DNA of 64,000 nucleotides from Silene latifolia (lineage: Eukaryota; Streptophyta; Magnoliopsida; Caryophyllales; Caryophyllaceae): NCBI RefSeq assembly GCF_048544455.1, contig NC_133534.1, positions 220,934,292 to 220,998,291 on the forward strand. The letters run 5' to 3'. The notes below the pieces were generated by a model. It was not told the DNA's origin. It saw only the letters and a list, made by a program, of their open reading frames with translations, and did no database searches. The position numbers and the translations under genes were made by a program. This document shows, one piece after another, positions 32,957 through 45,014 of the stretch (within the stretch, counting starts at the first letter, position 1; each line of letters opens with the position of its first letter).

Positions 32957-35900
32957 TTAATTATCACTAATTAAACCAATCTCAAGTCTCAATAACTCAA
33001 AGCGTTTTCTAGCTAACGGCTTAGTCAAGATATCAGCCCATTGCCTTTCGGTACTACAAAATTCAAGTGAAATGTTGCCTTTCTCTACATGATCTCGTAG
33101 AAAATGGTGTCGAATATCTATATGTTTGGTCCTCGAGTGCTGGGCAGGGTTCTTAGAAATTACTATAGCACTCGTATTGTCACACATAATAGGCATACGA
33201 CCTACATTTATACCATAATCACATAGTTGTTGCTTTAACCAAAGTAATTAAGAACATACTAGTCCAGCAGATACATACTCGGCTTCAGCAGTAGACATTG
33301 CAACTAAATTTTGTTTCTTTGATCCCCATGTGATAATACAAGGTCCAACAAACGTTGCATACCCAGAAGTGCTTTTCCTATCTAAAGAGCATCCTGCATA
33401 ATCTGCATCTGAATACCCTACTAGATCGAAATTACACTCAAGTGGATACCATAAGTACAAATTAGATGTACCAATTAAATATCTCAAGATACGTTTAACT
33501 GCAATCATATGTGACTCTTTAGGACACGATTGATATCGCGCACAGACACATACGCTAAACATTATATCAGGACGACTTGCAGTTAAATACAAAAGTGAAT
33601 CAATCATACCTCGATATGTAGTCTCATCGACACACTTACCATATTCATCTATAGTCATCTTCTTTTCAGGTACCATAGGTGTATCGTATGATTTTGCATT
33701 TTCCATACCGAATTTCGAATCAGTTCCTTGATATATTTCTGTTGGTGAATCTTTATACCATCCTTTGTTTGTTGAATTTGTAAGCCTAGAAAGTACTTCA
33801 GTTCTCCCATCATGCTCATTTCAAACTCAGAAGTCATTAGATCTGAAAAATACTTGCACAATTTTTCATTAGTAGAACCGAATATAATATCGTCTACATA
33901 AATTTGCACAACAAGTAAATTAGAACCCTCGGATTTTAGGAACAAGGTTTTATCGACAAATCCTCTTATAAAATTATTTTGTAATAGAAACTTGGATAAT
34001 CTGTCATACCATGCCCTTGGAGCTTGTTTCAAACCATATAAAGCTTTGTCTAATTTATAAACGTGGTTTTGAAATTTGCTATCTAAAAATCTGGGAGGTT
34101 GTTCTACATAAACTTCTTCTTCCAAATAACCATTAAGAAATGATGTCTTAACGTCCATTTGGTATAGTTTCATTCCTTTATGAGCAGCAAAGGCAATAAT
34201 GAGACGTATAGTCTCAAGTCTTGCTACAGGTGCAAAGGTCTCGTCATAATCGATCCCTTCTTGTTGATTGTAGCCTTGGACAACTAGTCGTGCCTTGTTT
34301 CTTGTAATAAGTCTGATCGTCCAATTTATTTACGAACACCCATCTTGTACCAATAACGATTCGATCACTAGGTCGTGGCACCAAGTGCCATACCTTATTG
34401 CGTTTGAATTGTTGAAGCTCATCTTGCATAGCAGTTATCCAATCAGGTTCCGCAAGAGCTTCTTTAATATTGGTAGGTTCAATGGTTGATAGAAACGAAA
34501 AGAACGAGCAGAAATTATTCAAGGACCTTCTAGTTTTAATGCCTTGCTCTAGATCCCCTAGGATTTTGTCCAAAGGGTGGGAGCTTTGATGTTTCCACTT
34601 TTTGAGAGCTCTAGGCTCATTATCATTTGATGGACTAGCATTATCTGCAGACGAAGAATCATGATTTGTTCCCCTTGAGTTGGACTCGGGATTTTCTTCA
34701 GAAGTATCACTAACTTCATTAGAAATATCATGATTTGGATCGGAAGTTACAACATCATTAGGTATAACTTCAAGATCTTTTTCTTTATCTAAGGAAGGGT
34801 CGATAGTATCATTAACTATGGACTTATCACTTCTCTTATGATCGTTTGCATAATTATCTAGTTCATCATTGATACCTTGAATATCTTCATCTTCATTTAA
34901 GGGCTCGTTTCTTGCTAAAAAGAAATCGGGCTCATCTGGATCCTCTTCTTCCTGTTCAACTTTATTAATCACATTATCTTCGTCAAAGCGAACATGAACA
35001 CTTTCTTCTATGTGCAAGGTTCTTTTATTGAACACTTTGTAAGGTTTACTATGATCCGAATATCCGGAAAAACGACTTCGTCATTTCGGGGTCAAATTTT
35101 CCTAAATTGTCTTTTCCATTATTGTGAACAAAGCATTTACTCCCGAAGCAACGGAGATGAGATATATTGGGTTTTATCCCTCTTAAAAGTTCATAGGGAT
35201 TCTTTTTCAAAATAGGTCGGATCATAGCTCTATTATGCACATAGCATGTGGTACTAACAGCTTCTGCCCAAAAACATCTAGGAAGGCCACTACACAAAAG
35301 CATAGTACGAGCCATATCCTCTAGGGTTCAATTCATACGTTCCACGACACCATTTTGTTGTGGGGTACGTGGTGCGGAGAAGTTATGCCCCACATCATGT
35401 TCCCTACAAAATTCTATAAACAATTGATTGTCAAATTCCGTGCCGTGATCCGTCCGAATCGAAATAAGCTTTTTATCATATCTATTTTGAGCAAGCTTCA
35501 TTAATACCACAAATTCATCGAAAGTTTCATCTTTAGAGGAAAGAAATATAGGCCAGACATACCTTGAGTAATCGTCGACTAGAACAAATATATACTTTGA
35601 TCCACCACGGCTTCTAACTCTCATAGGTCCACATAAATCCATGTGTACCATCTCAAGTGGTCGTTTAGTGCTAACTATTCTTTTAGGTTTAAAAGAGGAT
35701 CTAACATATTTGCAGCGGGCACATGAGTCACACATTGTCTCTTGCTCGAATTTAATTGAGGGCAAGCCTTCAACTAAATCCATGGACTTAAGTTTCTTTA
35801 AAATAGTTGGACTAATGTGTGCAAACCTCTTGTGCCACAAGCAAGACTCATCTGAGGTTGCTTTCATACACGAAAAGGAATTTGTATTGACAACATTTAA

Positions 35901-36250
35901 GTCAATCATATACACATTCCTCATACGGTGACCCTCAAGTAAAACATTACTAGTACCTTCAATTATGATACGACAAACATCGTCATGAAAAACAACTCTA
36001 TTTCCTTTGTCACATAATTGAGAAATACTAAGTAAGTTATGTTTAAGACCACTTACCAGATATACTTTATCGATTGAATGGGAGGTTGAGATTCCAATTT
36101 TTCCTACTCCAATAATCCTACCCTTCTTGTTATCTCCAAAGGTAACCTTGCCACCAAAGAAGGGTTCTAGTGAAAGAAAAAGATTTCTGTCTCTTGTCAT
36201 GTATCTCGAGCATCCCTTTGTCGAGATACCATAGATTATTTTCTTTCACT
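32957..36250 (-). pseudogene. SIRE-like protease, integrase, RT and RNase H, frameshifted
   Basis: Protease begins at WYLD (minus, 36230-36219). The active-site triad reads DKG instead of DSG, and one extra base (near 36213) shifts the frame before CSRYMTRD. Then comes LKHNLLSISQLCDKG, the pre-integrase zinc region (LWHKRFAHIS, MCDSCARCKYVRSSF), and integrase HMDLCGP, LVDDYSRYVW, RTDHGTEFDNQ and TPQQNGVVERMN. After another break, the copia linker and RT follow with [33 protein letters not shown] and [12 protein letters not shown]. RNase H has GYSDADYAGC, STAEAEYVSA and KHIDIRHHFLRDHVEKG. At least five frame changes occur. Catalytic aspartates of RT and integrase survive. Confidence 0.88.
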
Positions 36251-36649
36251 ACTACAAAATGAATCAAATACAACTTTTAGGTACCCAAGCTAAGTTGGGT
36301 CCTTTATGGTTAGTGACTCTATATATTTGATCCTTTCTAACTCATACTTGTCTTATTATTCTCTCGGCTTTAATATTGGGTTGTCTTGGTCTTTGTCTAA
36401 CAATCGGAACATAAGGTACTCTAGGTTTTGTTCTAACAAAAGTAGCTCTAGGTCTAGTACCTTCATGAAACGCTCTAGGTTTAGAGTTATGAACTTTAGG
36501 CTTGAATGTATGCTTTCGATTCTCATTTATTTTGTTTGATTTTGAAGGAACAGATGAGTAATCAAAAGCCATATCATAAGTCCATCTAAACTCGTTATTG
36601 CGTTCTTCGTTGTCGTTAGGTTCATCTATAGTAGAGACATCATCTTCTA

Positions 36650-38718
36650 CTATGAATCACAAGTCTTAGCAGTTTCGACATTCTTTTGCTTATCCAAAGC
36701 AAGTTTGACACAATTGACTTGAATATGTCCAGTAGAGCCACAGTAATTGCAAATCAAGTATTCTGGATGATTAACATATTTTCTTTTTCTGAAATCATGA
36801 TCAGAAGGATTAGATTTGCATTTATCATGGTCTCTACGGCTATAGCATTCATGACTAAGTCCCATCTTCATGTTATTATCAGATTGTTCAGTAAGGAAGT
36901 TTAAAACCTTTGTGCTTCCTTCCCATTTATCATGAACTTTTCGTGCATGTAAGAGTAATTCTTTCAAGGACTCAATTTCTTTTTCACATTTCGAATGATC
37001 TACACTTGAATCCTTGGAAGAGTTACCTTTCTCAAAGTCTTCACGAAATTTATCAAAACGTTCATTCAAGACACGTTTCTCATTTTCATGTTGTTCCTTA
37101 AGTTTGGACATACTATCACTAGTTTCTTCCAATTGCTTAGAGAGAAATACAATTTCTCTCTTGTGTTCGGAAACCACACTATCTTTGCCATTAAGTTCAT
37201 CTTTTAAAATCTCATTGACTTTCTTCAACTCAGAAGTTATAGCATCACTAGCTGTAACTTTAGCTTGAAGATGCTTAATGTTGAGTTTAAGCTCTGAAGT
37301 TGTGGCATCACTAGCCTTAACTTTTGATTCAAGAGCGTTTTTCTCAGCATTTGTCATGTCTGAAGTTAAGCTGGGGTAGCCATAACTTTAGTTTTGAGCT
37401 CTTTGGCTTTGGCTTTTAGAAGTTGGTTTTCCTCAGCAATGTCTAGAATTTGTTCCTTAAGGTCTTTTAACTCTAATTTCTGTTCATGAAAAACATCAAG
37501 GGTTTCTTCAAAGGTCTTAATTAAAGCGCTCTTAGAAAATTTCTTAACTTGCTTTTTAAGATCGAGAAGACTTACCTCTTCATCCTCTGAATCTGAATCT
37601 GAATTTCCAACAAGACACATCTCAGCATTTGAAGCATTACTTTCATTGTCATTTGTCTCGAGAATAGGTCAAGACGACGCTGCTTAGGCAAAGATTGGCA
37701 AGTATCTTCTTCATTTTCGGATTCGCCATCTTCAGAGTCCAAGTCTCCCCAACAGTATGCCATCACAACTTGCTTGAATTCTCTCTTTGTTTTGTCACGT
37801 TGATTTTTGTCTTTAATTTTTTTCCATGTAGGGCAATCTTTGATCATGTGATCATTATCACCACACTTGAAGCATCCACGATTAGAGAAAGACCCTTTTG
37901 ACTCAGAAGTTTTCTTGGGAGTTTGCTTTGATTTGTTATTTGTCTTATTTTGATTTTGAAAGAAAGACTTTTTTCCTAAGACGTTAAACAAACAATACAG
38001 TTTTATCTTCAATAACTGAAGAATCATCAATCTTGCTAGACTCAGCTTGTAAGGCCATCTTTTTGCTTGTGCCAGCTTCCTCCTCATCCTGATTTAGAGT
38101 AATCTCGTGAGCCATTAAGGTTCCGAGTAGCTCCTGATAGGATAACGAAGTTAGGTCCTTACATTCCTCTATGACAGATACTTTATGTCTCCATCTGCGA
38201 GACATACTTCTGAGTATTTTTCTAGCAATTTCCTCGGAGTCAAAAGTTCTTCCTAAATTCTTTAGCTCATTGATGATGCTAGAAAACGAGAGGACATCTT
38301 TGTCAATCGACTCGTTTTGCTCCATGGCAAACAGCTCGTATTTTCGCATTAATAATGCCATACGTTGCTTTTTGACAACAGCGGTTCCCTCATAGGCTAA
38401 TTCTAGACCATCCCATATTTCCTTGGTAGATGAACTGGTTGAGAAACGACCGAATTCAGTAGAAATCATACCGTTTTGCAATAAGCTTATTGCTTTTGAA
38501 TTCTTCTCAGCCTTTTTATAATCCGCCTCAATATAGTCTTCTTCATTTTTTTCGACGGTAGTGCCATTAGTGGTTGCAAGTAAGATCTTATTTGGACCAT
38601 TCTTGATAATCAACCAACACTCCCAGTCGTTTCCTTTATTGAAATGGGTCATCATATTTTTCCATAAACCATAGTTCTTCCCATTGAATATAGGACACTT
38701 AAGGTGTTTGGAATCCAT
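36650..38718 (-). pseudogene. SIRE-like gag, frameshifted
   Basis: Start chosen at ATG 38718 (MDSKHLKCPIFNGKNYGLWK), about 100 bases after the primer site. The UBN2-type gag core follows (WECWLIIKNG, EIWDGLELAYEGT, LLMRKYELFAM). A first zinc knuckle is CFKCGDNDHMIKDC, then an acidic Asp/Ser/Glu stretch and a long Lys/Glu/Leu-rich coiled coil (heptad-like LLDLKKQVKKFSK and several KASDATTSELK-type repeats). A second knuckle is CNYCGSTGHIQVNC. Three frame changes (near 38000, 37600 and 37360) break it. Gag of this length with two knuckles is typical of the SIRE lineage. Confidence 0.85.
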
Positions 38719-38822
38719 TTGATAAAAAATAAATGCAGCGGAAAAAAAGATAAATAGACTCAAAAAAATAGATCAGACTCTAGCCGTTAGGCTTATCAAG
38801 AGCACGAGGCTCTGATACCAAT

Positions 38823-40187
38823 TGAGGAGTCTATTGATCGAATACGAAAGAGGGGGGGATGGGGTGAATTGAGTATTAAAAACGATGACCGCTTTTTCGA
38901 TCTATATGATATAAAATAATTATTTGATTTTATTAATTAAAATCAACTAATTAAATTTTTAATAATAAATGCAAAATCGAAATAACAATAATAAAGAGAG
39001 AGAGAGAAAGAGAAAGAGAGACACACATGATTTTTGAAGTGGTTCAGTTTCACAAGTCGAAGCCTACGTCCACTATTCTCGATTAATAATTTTTAGTACC
39101 TTTCTCCGGATTACAAAAATTATCAATCCACTCGTATAATCAACTATATGATTATAACTCAGATTGAGTATCGCTAAATACTCTAGGTTGCTCTTACGTT
39201 AATAAGAAAAGTACAACGATAAATACTAATCTCACGTTATGCGAGTGAGTACAATATCTTGTGTACTTAGTATCCTATAACGATTTTTCTTCGAGTGATT
39301 GACAAAATTGATGCGCAATTTTTGTATAAGCAAATTGGAAAATAAGAATTAAAGCTCAAAAAATTTTGCTTAAAATATTTTTCTCTCTTAAAAGTGTAGA
39401 TGTGTGTGTCAACTTTTATTGTTGAATGAATTAGAGCATTTATAGTAGTAGAGAATTAGGGTTTAGGAATGTTCTGGAAATATAAAACCCTAAACGACTT
39501 GATGAACAAGTAAGAGGCAAGAGTAGAAGGAGTTTGGCCTCCTAGGGTTTCGGCCACCTAGGGTTTCGGCCTCCCTAGGGTTTCGGCCGGCCCTCTAGGC
39601 TTCCTTCGGTCCATGCTTGCTTCCATAGCCCACAACAAATCGAGATAGAATTTAGTTAAAGCCCTAGGTTGCATGACGATATAAATATCGTGTTACAAAC
39701 CAATAGTTTATTCAACTTAAATTCTTATTAATTAATTCCAATTAAAATAAATACTCTCTTATTTTATAAATCACTAAAAATATATTTTCCAAAAATTAAC
39801 GCATCATTTTTGTCTAGCAATGAAGTTATGGCTATTAGGTCATAACTTCACTAACCTTTAAATCAAACAAAGTAAAACCATTACCGGATGACGACCTATA
39901 CTATCTAATCTTCAGTAGATCTTCAGTAAATTGAATCGTCTCTTCACAAGTCTCTCATCTTGAGTCTCGTGGTTGATTTCTAATCTTGATCTTGCTTGAA
40001 TACATCGATCAAGTGTATTTGAAGTTGTACCTCCTTGGTCCAAACTTCAAGCTTGCGTCATTGTAATTGTTTCTTTCTATATTAAGACTTAAGCACACAA
40101 TTACACGCATATGTTTATAATATTAAGTCCACATACAAATCATTACTGTCATTATCAAAACAATTAATTAAGACTAAAGGTCCAACA
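38823..40187 (-). repeat. 5' LTR of the SIRE-like element
   Basis: 1365 bp, closely matching 29811-31182 with scattered substitutions and small indels. Confidence 0.92.
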
Positions 40188-40192
40188 AACAA

Positions 40193-41220
40193 TTACAAAA
40201 TATAATAGTATGAGGCCTTTTGGGAAGGAGCCCAAAAGTAAATTCGTGAGGCTTTGCCTAAAGCGGACAATATCATACTATTATGGGTTGTGGACACAGA
40301 TGCAGCAGACTCCCAACACAAGGTATTCACGCTTCCGCACAACAAGTGGTATTAGAGCCCAAGGTTCGACTTGGGCTAGACACGAGGATGCATCAGCAGG
40401 CCCAAGACTTGAAGTTGTACACTGTAAGGCATGGAACACCTATAGCTCGGGGTGAGCCCTTGAGCAAGCCCGGTCAAGGATTAAATGAATGAAAGGCGTC
40501 ATAGGTCTTGTGGGACAAAGACCATTTGTGTACTAGAACTGTTTATCAGGTGGACCCTTATCAGATTGGGTGCCATAGGCCTTGTGGGTCCTTTACAGGT
40601 TGGATAGCAGAGACCGTTTGTGTTCTAGGACTTGTGAAGTGAAGGACCCGGTCCATGGTATATTGGATGCAGGGGATGTTCGATATGCATGTGTAGTTAA
40701 TTCCTAAGATGGGCACAAGGACATGCAGGCTCAGGAGCATGTGGGGGCACTCACTTGACCATACGGTCCCAAGAAGGACACATGGACATGCAGGCTCAGA
40801 AGCATGTGGGGGCACTCACTTGACCATACGGTGACAGGTGGTGCAAGACATGGCTCGTGGTAGCATGGTGTGTCCACTAAGGGGAGGTTATCAAGACTTG
40901 TGATGTTTCGGGTGTCTAGATGTTGGGGCTGTAGAGTGTGGGAGTTCTCCATGAAAGTCAAAGTCCGAGTTAAGATGATGGTCCTTGGTTTGAGGGAAGG
41001 ATTGTTAGAGTCCAAACTCATGTCCCATATCGGTAGAATAAGAATGGAAAATCATCTTTATAAGTATCCAAAAAATATAATAGTATGGGGCCTTTTCGGA
41101 AGGTGCCCAAAAGTAAATCCATGAGGGCTTGACTCAAAGCGGATAATGTCGTACTATTATAGGTTGTGAACACAGATACAGCAGAGGCCCAACACGAGGT
41201 ATTCACGCTTCCGCACAACA
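40193..41220 (+). mobile_element. TRIM, duplicate copy, 5'-truncated
   Basis: Matches 13194-14172. About the first 58 bp of the left LTR are missing at the junction with the SIRE-like LTR. The remaining left LTR is 40193-40344, the primer site has mutated to TGGTATTAGAGC (40347-40358), and the right LTR is 41003-41220. Inside, a roughly 60-bp segment around GGCTCAGRAGCATGTGGGGG is tandemly doubled (40709-40831), unlike copy 1. Confidence 0.88.
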
Positions 41221-41935
41221 TAGAAGATAATGAAATTGAGAAGTCCCCACAACCTTTGTAAGACTATCAACAAGTTGATCAGACAATTAGGGAACATGAG
41301 ATCGAGGGAGAAATAAGCTTGTCTTAAATTGCATGACGGACAAAATGACAGTTAATCTCAATATGATTAGTATGCTAATGAAAAAAGGGGTTCTAAGCCA
41401 ACATGAGGGACGAGTGGTTAAAAAAAATATAAGAGAGTATTCGCCTCAAGTCTGATACTATGTGTGAAACTTTGAAATGGTGAAGCATGGTCGGTTACAT
41501 ACCTATATTACATTCTAACGGACATATGCTACATTTGTAACTCTTGCTAATGGCTCTATGGCAAACGGTCTAACTCTTAAGGTTTAACGTTTTCTGTTTT
41601 TTTTTTTTTTTTTTTTGTGATGAGGGAACCCGCAATGGCTCTATGGCAAATAATCTAACTCTTAAGGTTTAACATTTTTTTTTGGTGATGAGGGAACCCG
41701 CAGCCGCTACCTTCGGTGCGCATTGGGTAAACTCTCGGGTATATGTGATAGCCTGCAAACCACGTATACCAGGTAAGCCACCCGAGGGTGACAGGCTCGA
41801 AGTTTATAAGGCATGGACTCAGACCAAGAATTCTCCAGATTTTACTCTTGAGGAGGCTTGAACCTGAGTCTCACGGGAATTCCACCTAAGTTTTAACCAC
41901 CAGACTTCACCCTTACGGGCCAAGAATGCTCCACG
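41221..41935 (-). pseudogene. Duplicate of copia RNase H relic (41221-41500) and SINE (41668-41935)
   Basis: Colinear with 14173-14895. TAGAAGATAATG follows the TRIM as in copy 1. The SINE here ends GCGGCTGCGGGTTCCCTCA before its A-run, closer to the Au consensus than copy 1, so copy 2 has fewer mutations at that spot. Confidence 0.8.
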
Positions 41936-41975
41936 TTTTTATTAGCTAACAAGATTTGGTAGTCAAACATACTAC

Positions 41976-42162
41976 TCCCTCCTAGTCTTATTGTTGGTTC
42001 CCTTTCTTTTGGGTACCAAAATTAAAGAAATGAATTTGGATCACACAAAACACCCTACCCACATGAAATTGAATTTGGACCACCCAAAACATACCAAAAA
42101 AAGGAAAGGAGATACACCCGACTAGCATAGAAAGGAGAACCAACACTCAGACTATAAGGGAG
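41976..42162. mobile_element. Stowaway-type MITE, duplicate copy
   Basis: Matches 14927-15115. Ends CTCCCTCCTAGTC and ACTATAAGGGAG, flanked by TA (41974-41975, 42163-42164). Confidence 0.8.
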
Positions 42163-42179
42163 TATATATATTAATATCT
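42163..42179. other. Empty (TA)n site corresponding to the 6.2-kb insertion
   Basis: Only TATATATATTAATATCT separates the Stowaway MITE from the TIR element here. In copy 1 the same two neighbours are separated by (TA)n, 6.2 kb and (TA)n. This is the unoccupied paralogous target. Confidence 0.85.
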
Positions 42180-42735
42180 AGGGATATTCAATGGTGTACC
42201 CTTGAGTTTTTCGAGTTTCTATGTTGTACCCCTCCTTTTTTTTATATTCTACATTGTACCTCTAAGCTTCTTACTTATTTCTCCATCATGACCTCGTTTA
42301 ACTCTCCATTGACTTTATCATAATCAAACAACCGTACTTTGACTTTTTTTCTAACTTATTAATGTTGTATCACCATCCTATATTAGAAACATCACAAATC
42401 ACTTTTAATAAATACAAACTACTATTAAAAACATCTGTTATGATTCATGACATGATAATGGATATTTGATGAACTTTTAGTTAGATTTGTAAACTATTTT
42501 GTGGGTTAATGTGTAATTCAGCAAACTAATAAGTAAATGGGTAGGTTATCGAGTAATTGGAATGGTAAATAGGCGATTTAATAGGTCAATTAAGAAACTA
42601 AGTTAGCAAAGAGGATAATTAAGGTCATGGTATAGACTAATGTATAGAGTTCAGGGGTACACCATAGAATTTCAAAAATGTAGGGGTACAACATAGAAAA
42701 CCGAAAAACTTAAGGGTACACTATAGAATATCCCT
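42180..42735. mobile_element. TIR element, 556 bp, ~55-bp inverted ends
   Basis: The left end AGGGATATTCAATGGTGTAC and the complement of the right end AGGGATATTCTATAGTGTAC continue similar through CTATGTTGTACCCCT. The target duplication is AAAATTT (right 42736-42742; left preserved in copy 1 at 21629-21635 and decayed here). The interior is AT-rich with no ORF. A seven- to eight-base duplication suggests a hAT or Mutator-type non-autonomous element. The superfamily is not settled. Confidence 0.75.
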
Positions 42736-42924
42736 AAAATTTATTGATCATATTCTGGTAACATTACTGCTATTTAAAATGTTGTGACTTGCGAAAGAAG
42801 ACCGACGTCATTTTGCTCAAGCTTATCACATTCAATGTTGGAGACTACAATACAACCACCTCAATCGCTCCTACAAATTGTGGAGTAAGGTTTAGTCCTA
42901 CTCTTGTCTTACCTACACAAAGAG

Positions 42925-43133
42925 GTTGTGTTCGTTCCGTTTATTTGTTTGCCTTTGATTTTGGTACAAAAATCAAGGAAAGAAAAGGAAGTCAATTATT
43001 AGATGATAAGTGAACTAAATAGAGTGTGTAGAATCCAATTGCCCATCAAAGGCATTCCTATAATAGAGAGACAAACAATTGACCGAGACACACAAAAATA
43101 GAATAGGCAAACAAATGACCGGTAAAGGAGGAA
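42925..43133. mobile_element. Possible Stowaway-like MITE
   Basis: GTTCCGTTTATTTGTTTGCC at the left and the complement of GGCAAACAAATGACCGG at the right form imperfect inverted ends. Target-site bases are not clear. Confidence 0.35.
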
Positions 43134-44886
43134 GTATCTGATTGACCCAAGTTAAAAATTGCGTCTAGAACTACATTAATGGACCGCTACTTAACAAGAA
43201 AGAGAAGCACACCCTAAATCATTTTAATTTATTTCATCATACAAAACCAAAAGATTATTAAGTTTCTATCTCCATTGGAAATATTAAAACTATGATAGCA
43301 AAACATAATTTAGTAGTAACAAATCATGGTCAAGCATGATGTGAGTAGTTTAATTTATTGTAGTGGCCATTAGACATTTCATAAGTACAAAATTCAAATC
43401 GGAATGTTACATTCGTCAGCATAATTTAGCCAATGATTCAACGTAAGACATTTCTTATGACAATGCAAATCTCACAAAAGACGTCCAACTTGGTGTTTTA
43501 ATTTTACACGGACGACAAGAATGTCACACTTTTGTTACATTACGTATAATTTAAATAACTAAAGATACGGCATTTGTAACAAGAAGTGAAATTATTTTCA
43601 TTGTTTTTTTGTTTTGTTACTTGGGAAATTTTATTTATTGATATGGAAGCTTGGGAGCTTTCATCATATTAGATAACAAATTTTCACAGGTTGTTTACAT
43701 TCACAATGTCGTGCTAAGGCCAAATTTACGACCACTGTGTATTGAAGTTCTATGGACATTTATTTACAGCACTATGACACTGTGAAAAACTGACAGAGGC
43801 AATGAGATTTGGTGAATGATTATTTCTTATTGCATAACCAAAATCACAACCTTACATTATATACACATATTGCATCCTAAAGATTTTGCCCTAATCTTAG
43901 TAAATAAGTTAACAATATATACAATATAATTCTTTTCTATAAACACAAATATACACCGTATCATATCAAATAATATCGGATATATGTGAACATACTCTTG
44001 ATATGATTTCCATACTATGACAGTCAAGTTTTATTCCGAAGTTGCTGTAATAACAATATACCCTTATAATTTCCGGTTTGTGCTTAAGACTCCCATATCT
44101 TTGAACGAGATGAATATTAAAGTTTTAAAACGATTTGCGATGGAAAATTCTCCTCCAAATTCTAAAACCCATCTTTAAAACCCAAAATGTGACTAACCAT
44201 AATCATGACGTAGCTAATATGACTCACAGGAATGACGTAACAAATAAACAAGTGTTTTAAGTCATTATATGGTGAAAATGAAAAAGATTAGCATATAATT
44301 TTAGAATTAATGGAGGGAAAAGCGGAAAGAATGGGATTGGAGAGCGACGTTGATGAATTTGATGGCTTTAGTTTAGCATCAGAAGATATTTGATTTATAA
44401 AGCATAAAGTTCGAGGTGGTAAATAGGAGTTAAAGGAAGTGATTTATGCTAATGTCATATTGTCATCTTTACTATTTTACGGATGATAATGACACATATA
44501 TTTACAAATATGTGGAATCCACAAACTCATATCCATATAATCACTACAAATTCTTATTTGTGACGACACTATTCCGTCACCTACTAATTAAAATGGAACA
44601 ACGTTTCATATTATGTGGTAGAGTAGTTCTTAAGAAACATTCATCATCTGTATTTCCAAATGAAGCCAATACTCGCGATATAAGACACTAACCCATCACT
44701 CGTATACCAAGGTCCCCCTAATCTTATCAACCTTCAAGTGAAGCATCTAATTAACTCAGGCGCCTGGGATATGCATCTTGTCTTTAGTTTTTTTGAACAA
44801 TCATGGGCTTATAAGATAATGGCAATTCCTATTAATCAGAGTATGGTTGAGGATACTCTATACTTGTAAGAATCTACATCCGGTAT
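43134..44886. other. AT-rich intergenic DNA without recognised gene
   Basis: Short open frames (for example 44446-44691 plus) have no recognisable domain and no intron-exon signs. No LTR, TIR or tandem structure was found by eye. Confidence 0.6.
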
Positions 44887-44889
44887 TTA

Positions 44890-45014
44890 GGGGTCGTTTT
44901 GTTGCATGTAGGAAGTTACATTGCCTAGGAAGTAATAAATCACATTATTTTAGAATTCATGTGAATCAGGAAATGTTTGGTTCCATAAAGGACATGCAAT
45001 TCATGTAGGCATTC
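44890..45014. mobile_element. Left half of a Tourist-like MITE cut by Athila insertion
   Basis: TTA (44887-44889) followed by GGGGTCGTTTTGTTGCATG, a PIF/Harbinger-type end. The sequence runs into the Athila LTR at 45015. The matching right end should lie beyond the other LTR, which is not seen. Confidence 0.5.

Larger units (their letters stand above)
29811..40187 (-). mobile_element. SIRE-like Ty1/copia retrotransposon, 10.4 kb
   Basis: LTRs at 29811-31182 and 38823-40187 run TGAGGAGTC...GTCCAACA. On the minus strand the primer site TGGTATCAGAGC (38820-38809) lies two bases inside the 5' LTR, and a purine tract (AAAAAGGGGGAATT, near 31196-31183) precedes the 3' LTR. Long gag with coiled coil and two zinc knuckles, copia pol order, and an extra ORF between pol and 3' LTR are features of the SIRE/Maximus lineage. 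By eye the LTRs differ at about 15-18 positions. The flanks do not match: CAGTT of a gypsy integrase on the left, AACAA next to a truncated TRIM on the right. Spacers 31183-31626 and 32377-32956 are AT-rich with T-runs and no domain. Confidence 0.9.

Noticed and set aside
40188-40192. AACAA as the target duplication of the SIRE-like element
   Set aside because: The left flank is CAGTT. The bases may be filler or slippage at a recombination junction.
42789-43013. Small open frame in AT-rich DNA
   Set aside because: No domain, no splice context, and it overlaps a possible MITE.
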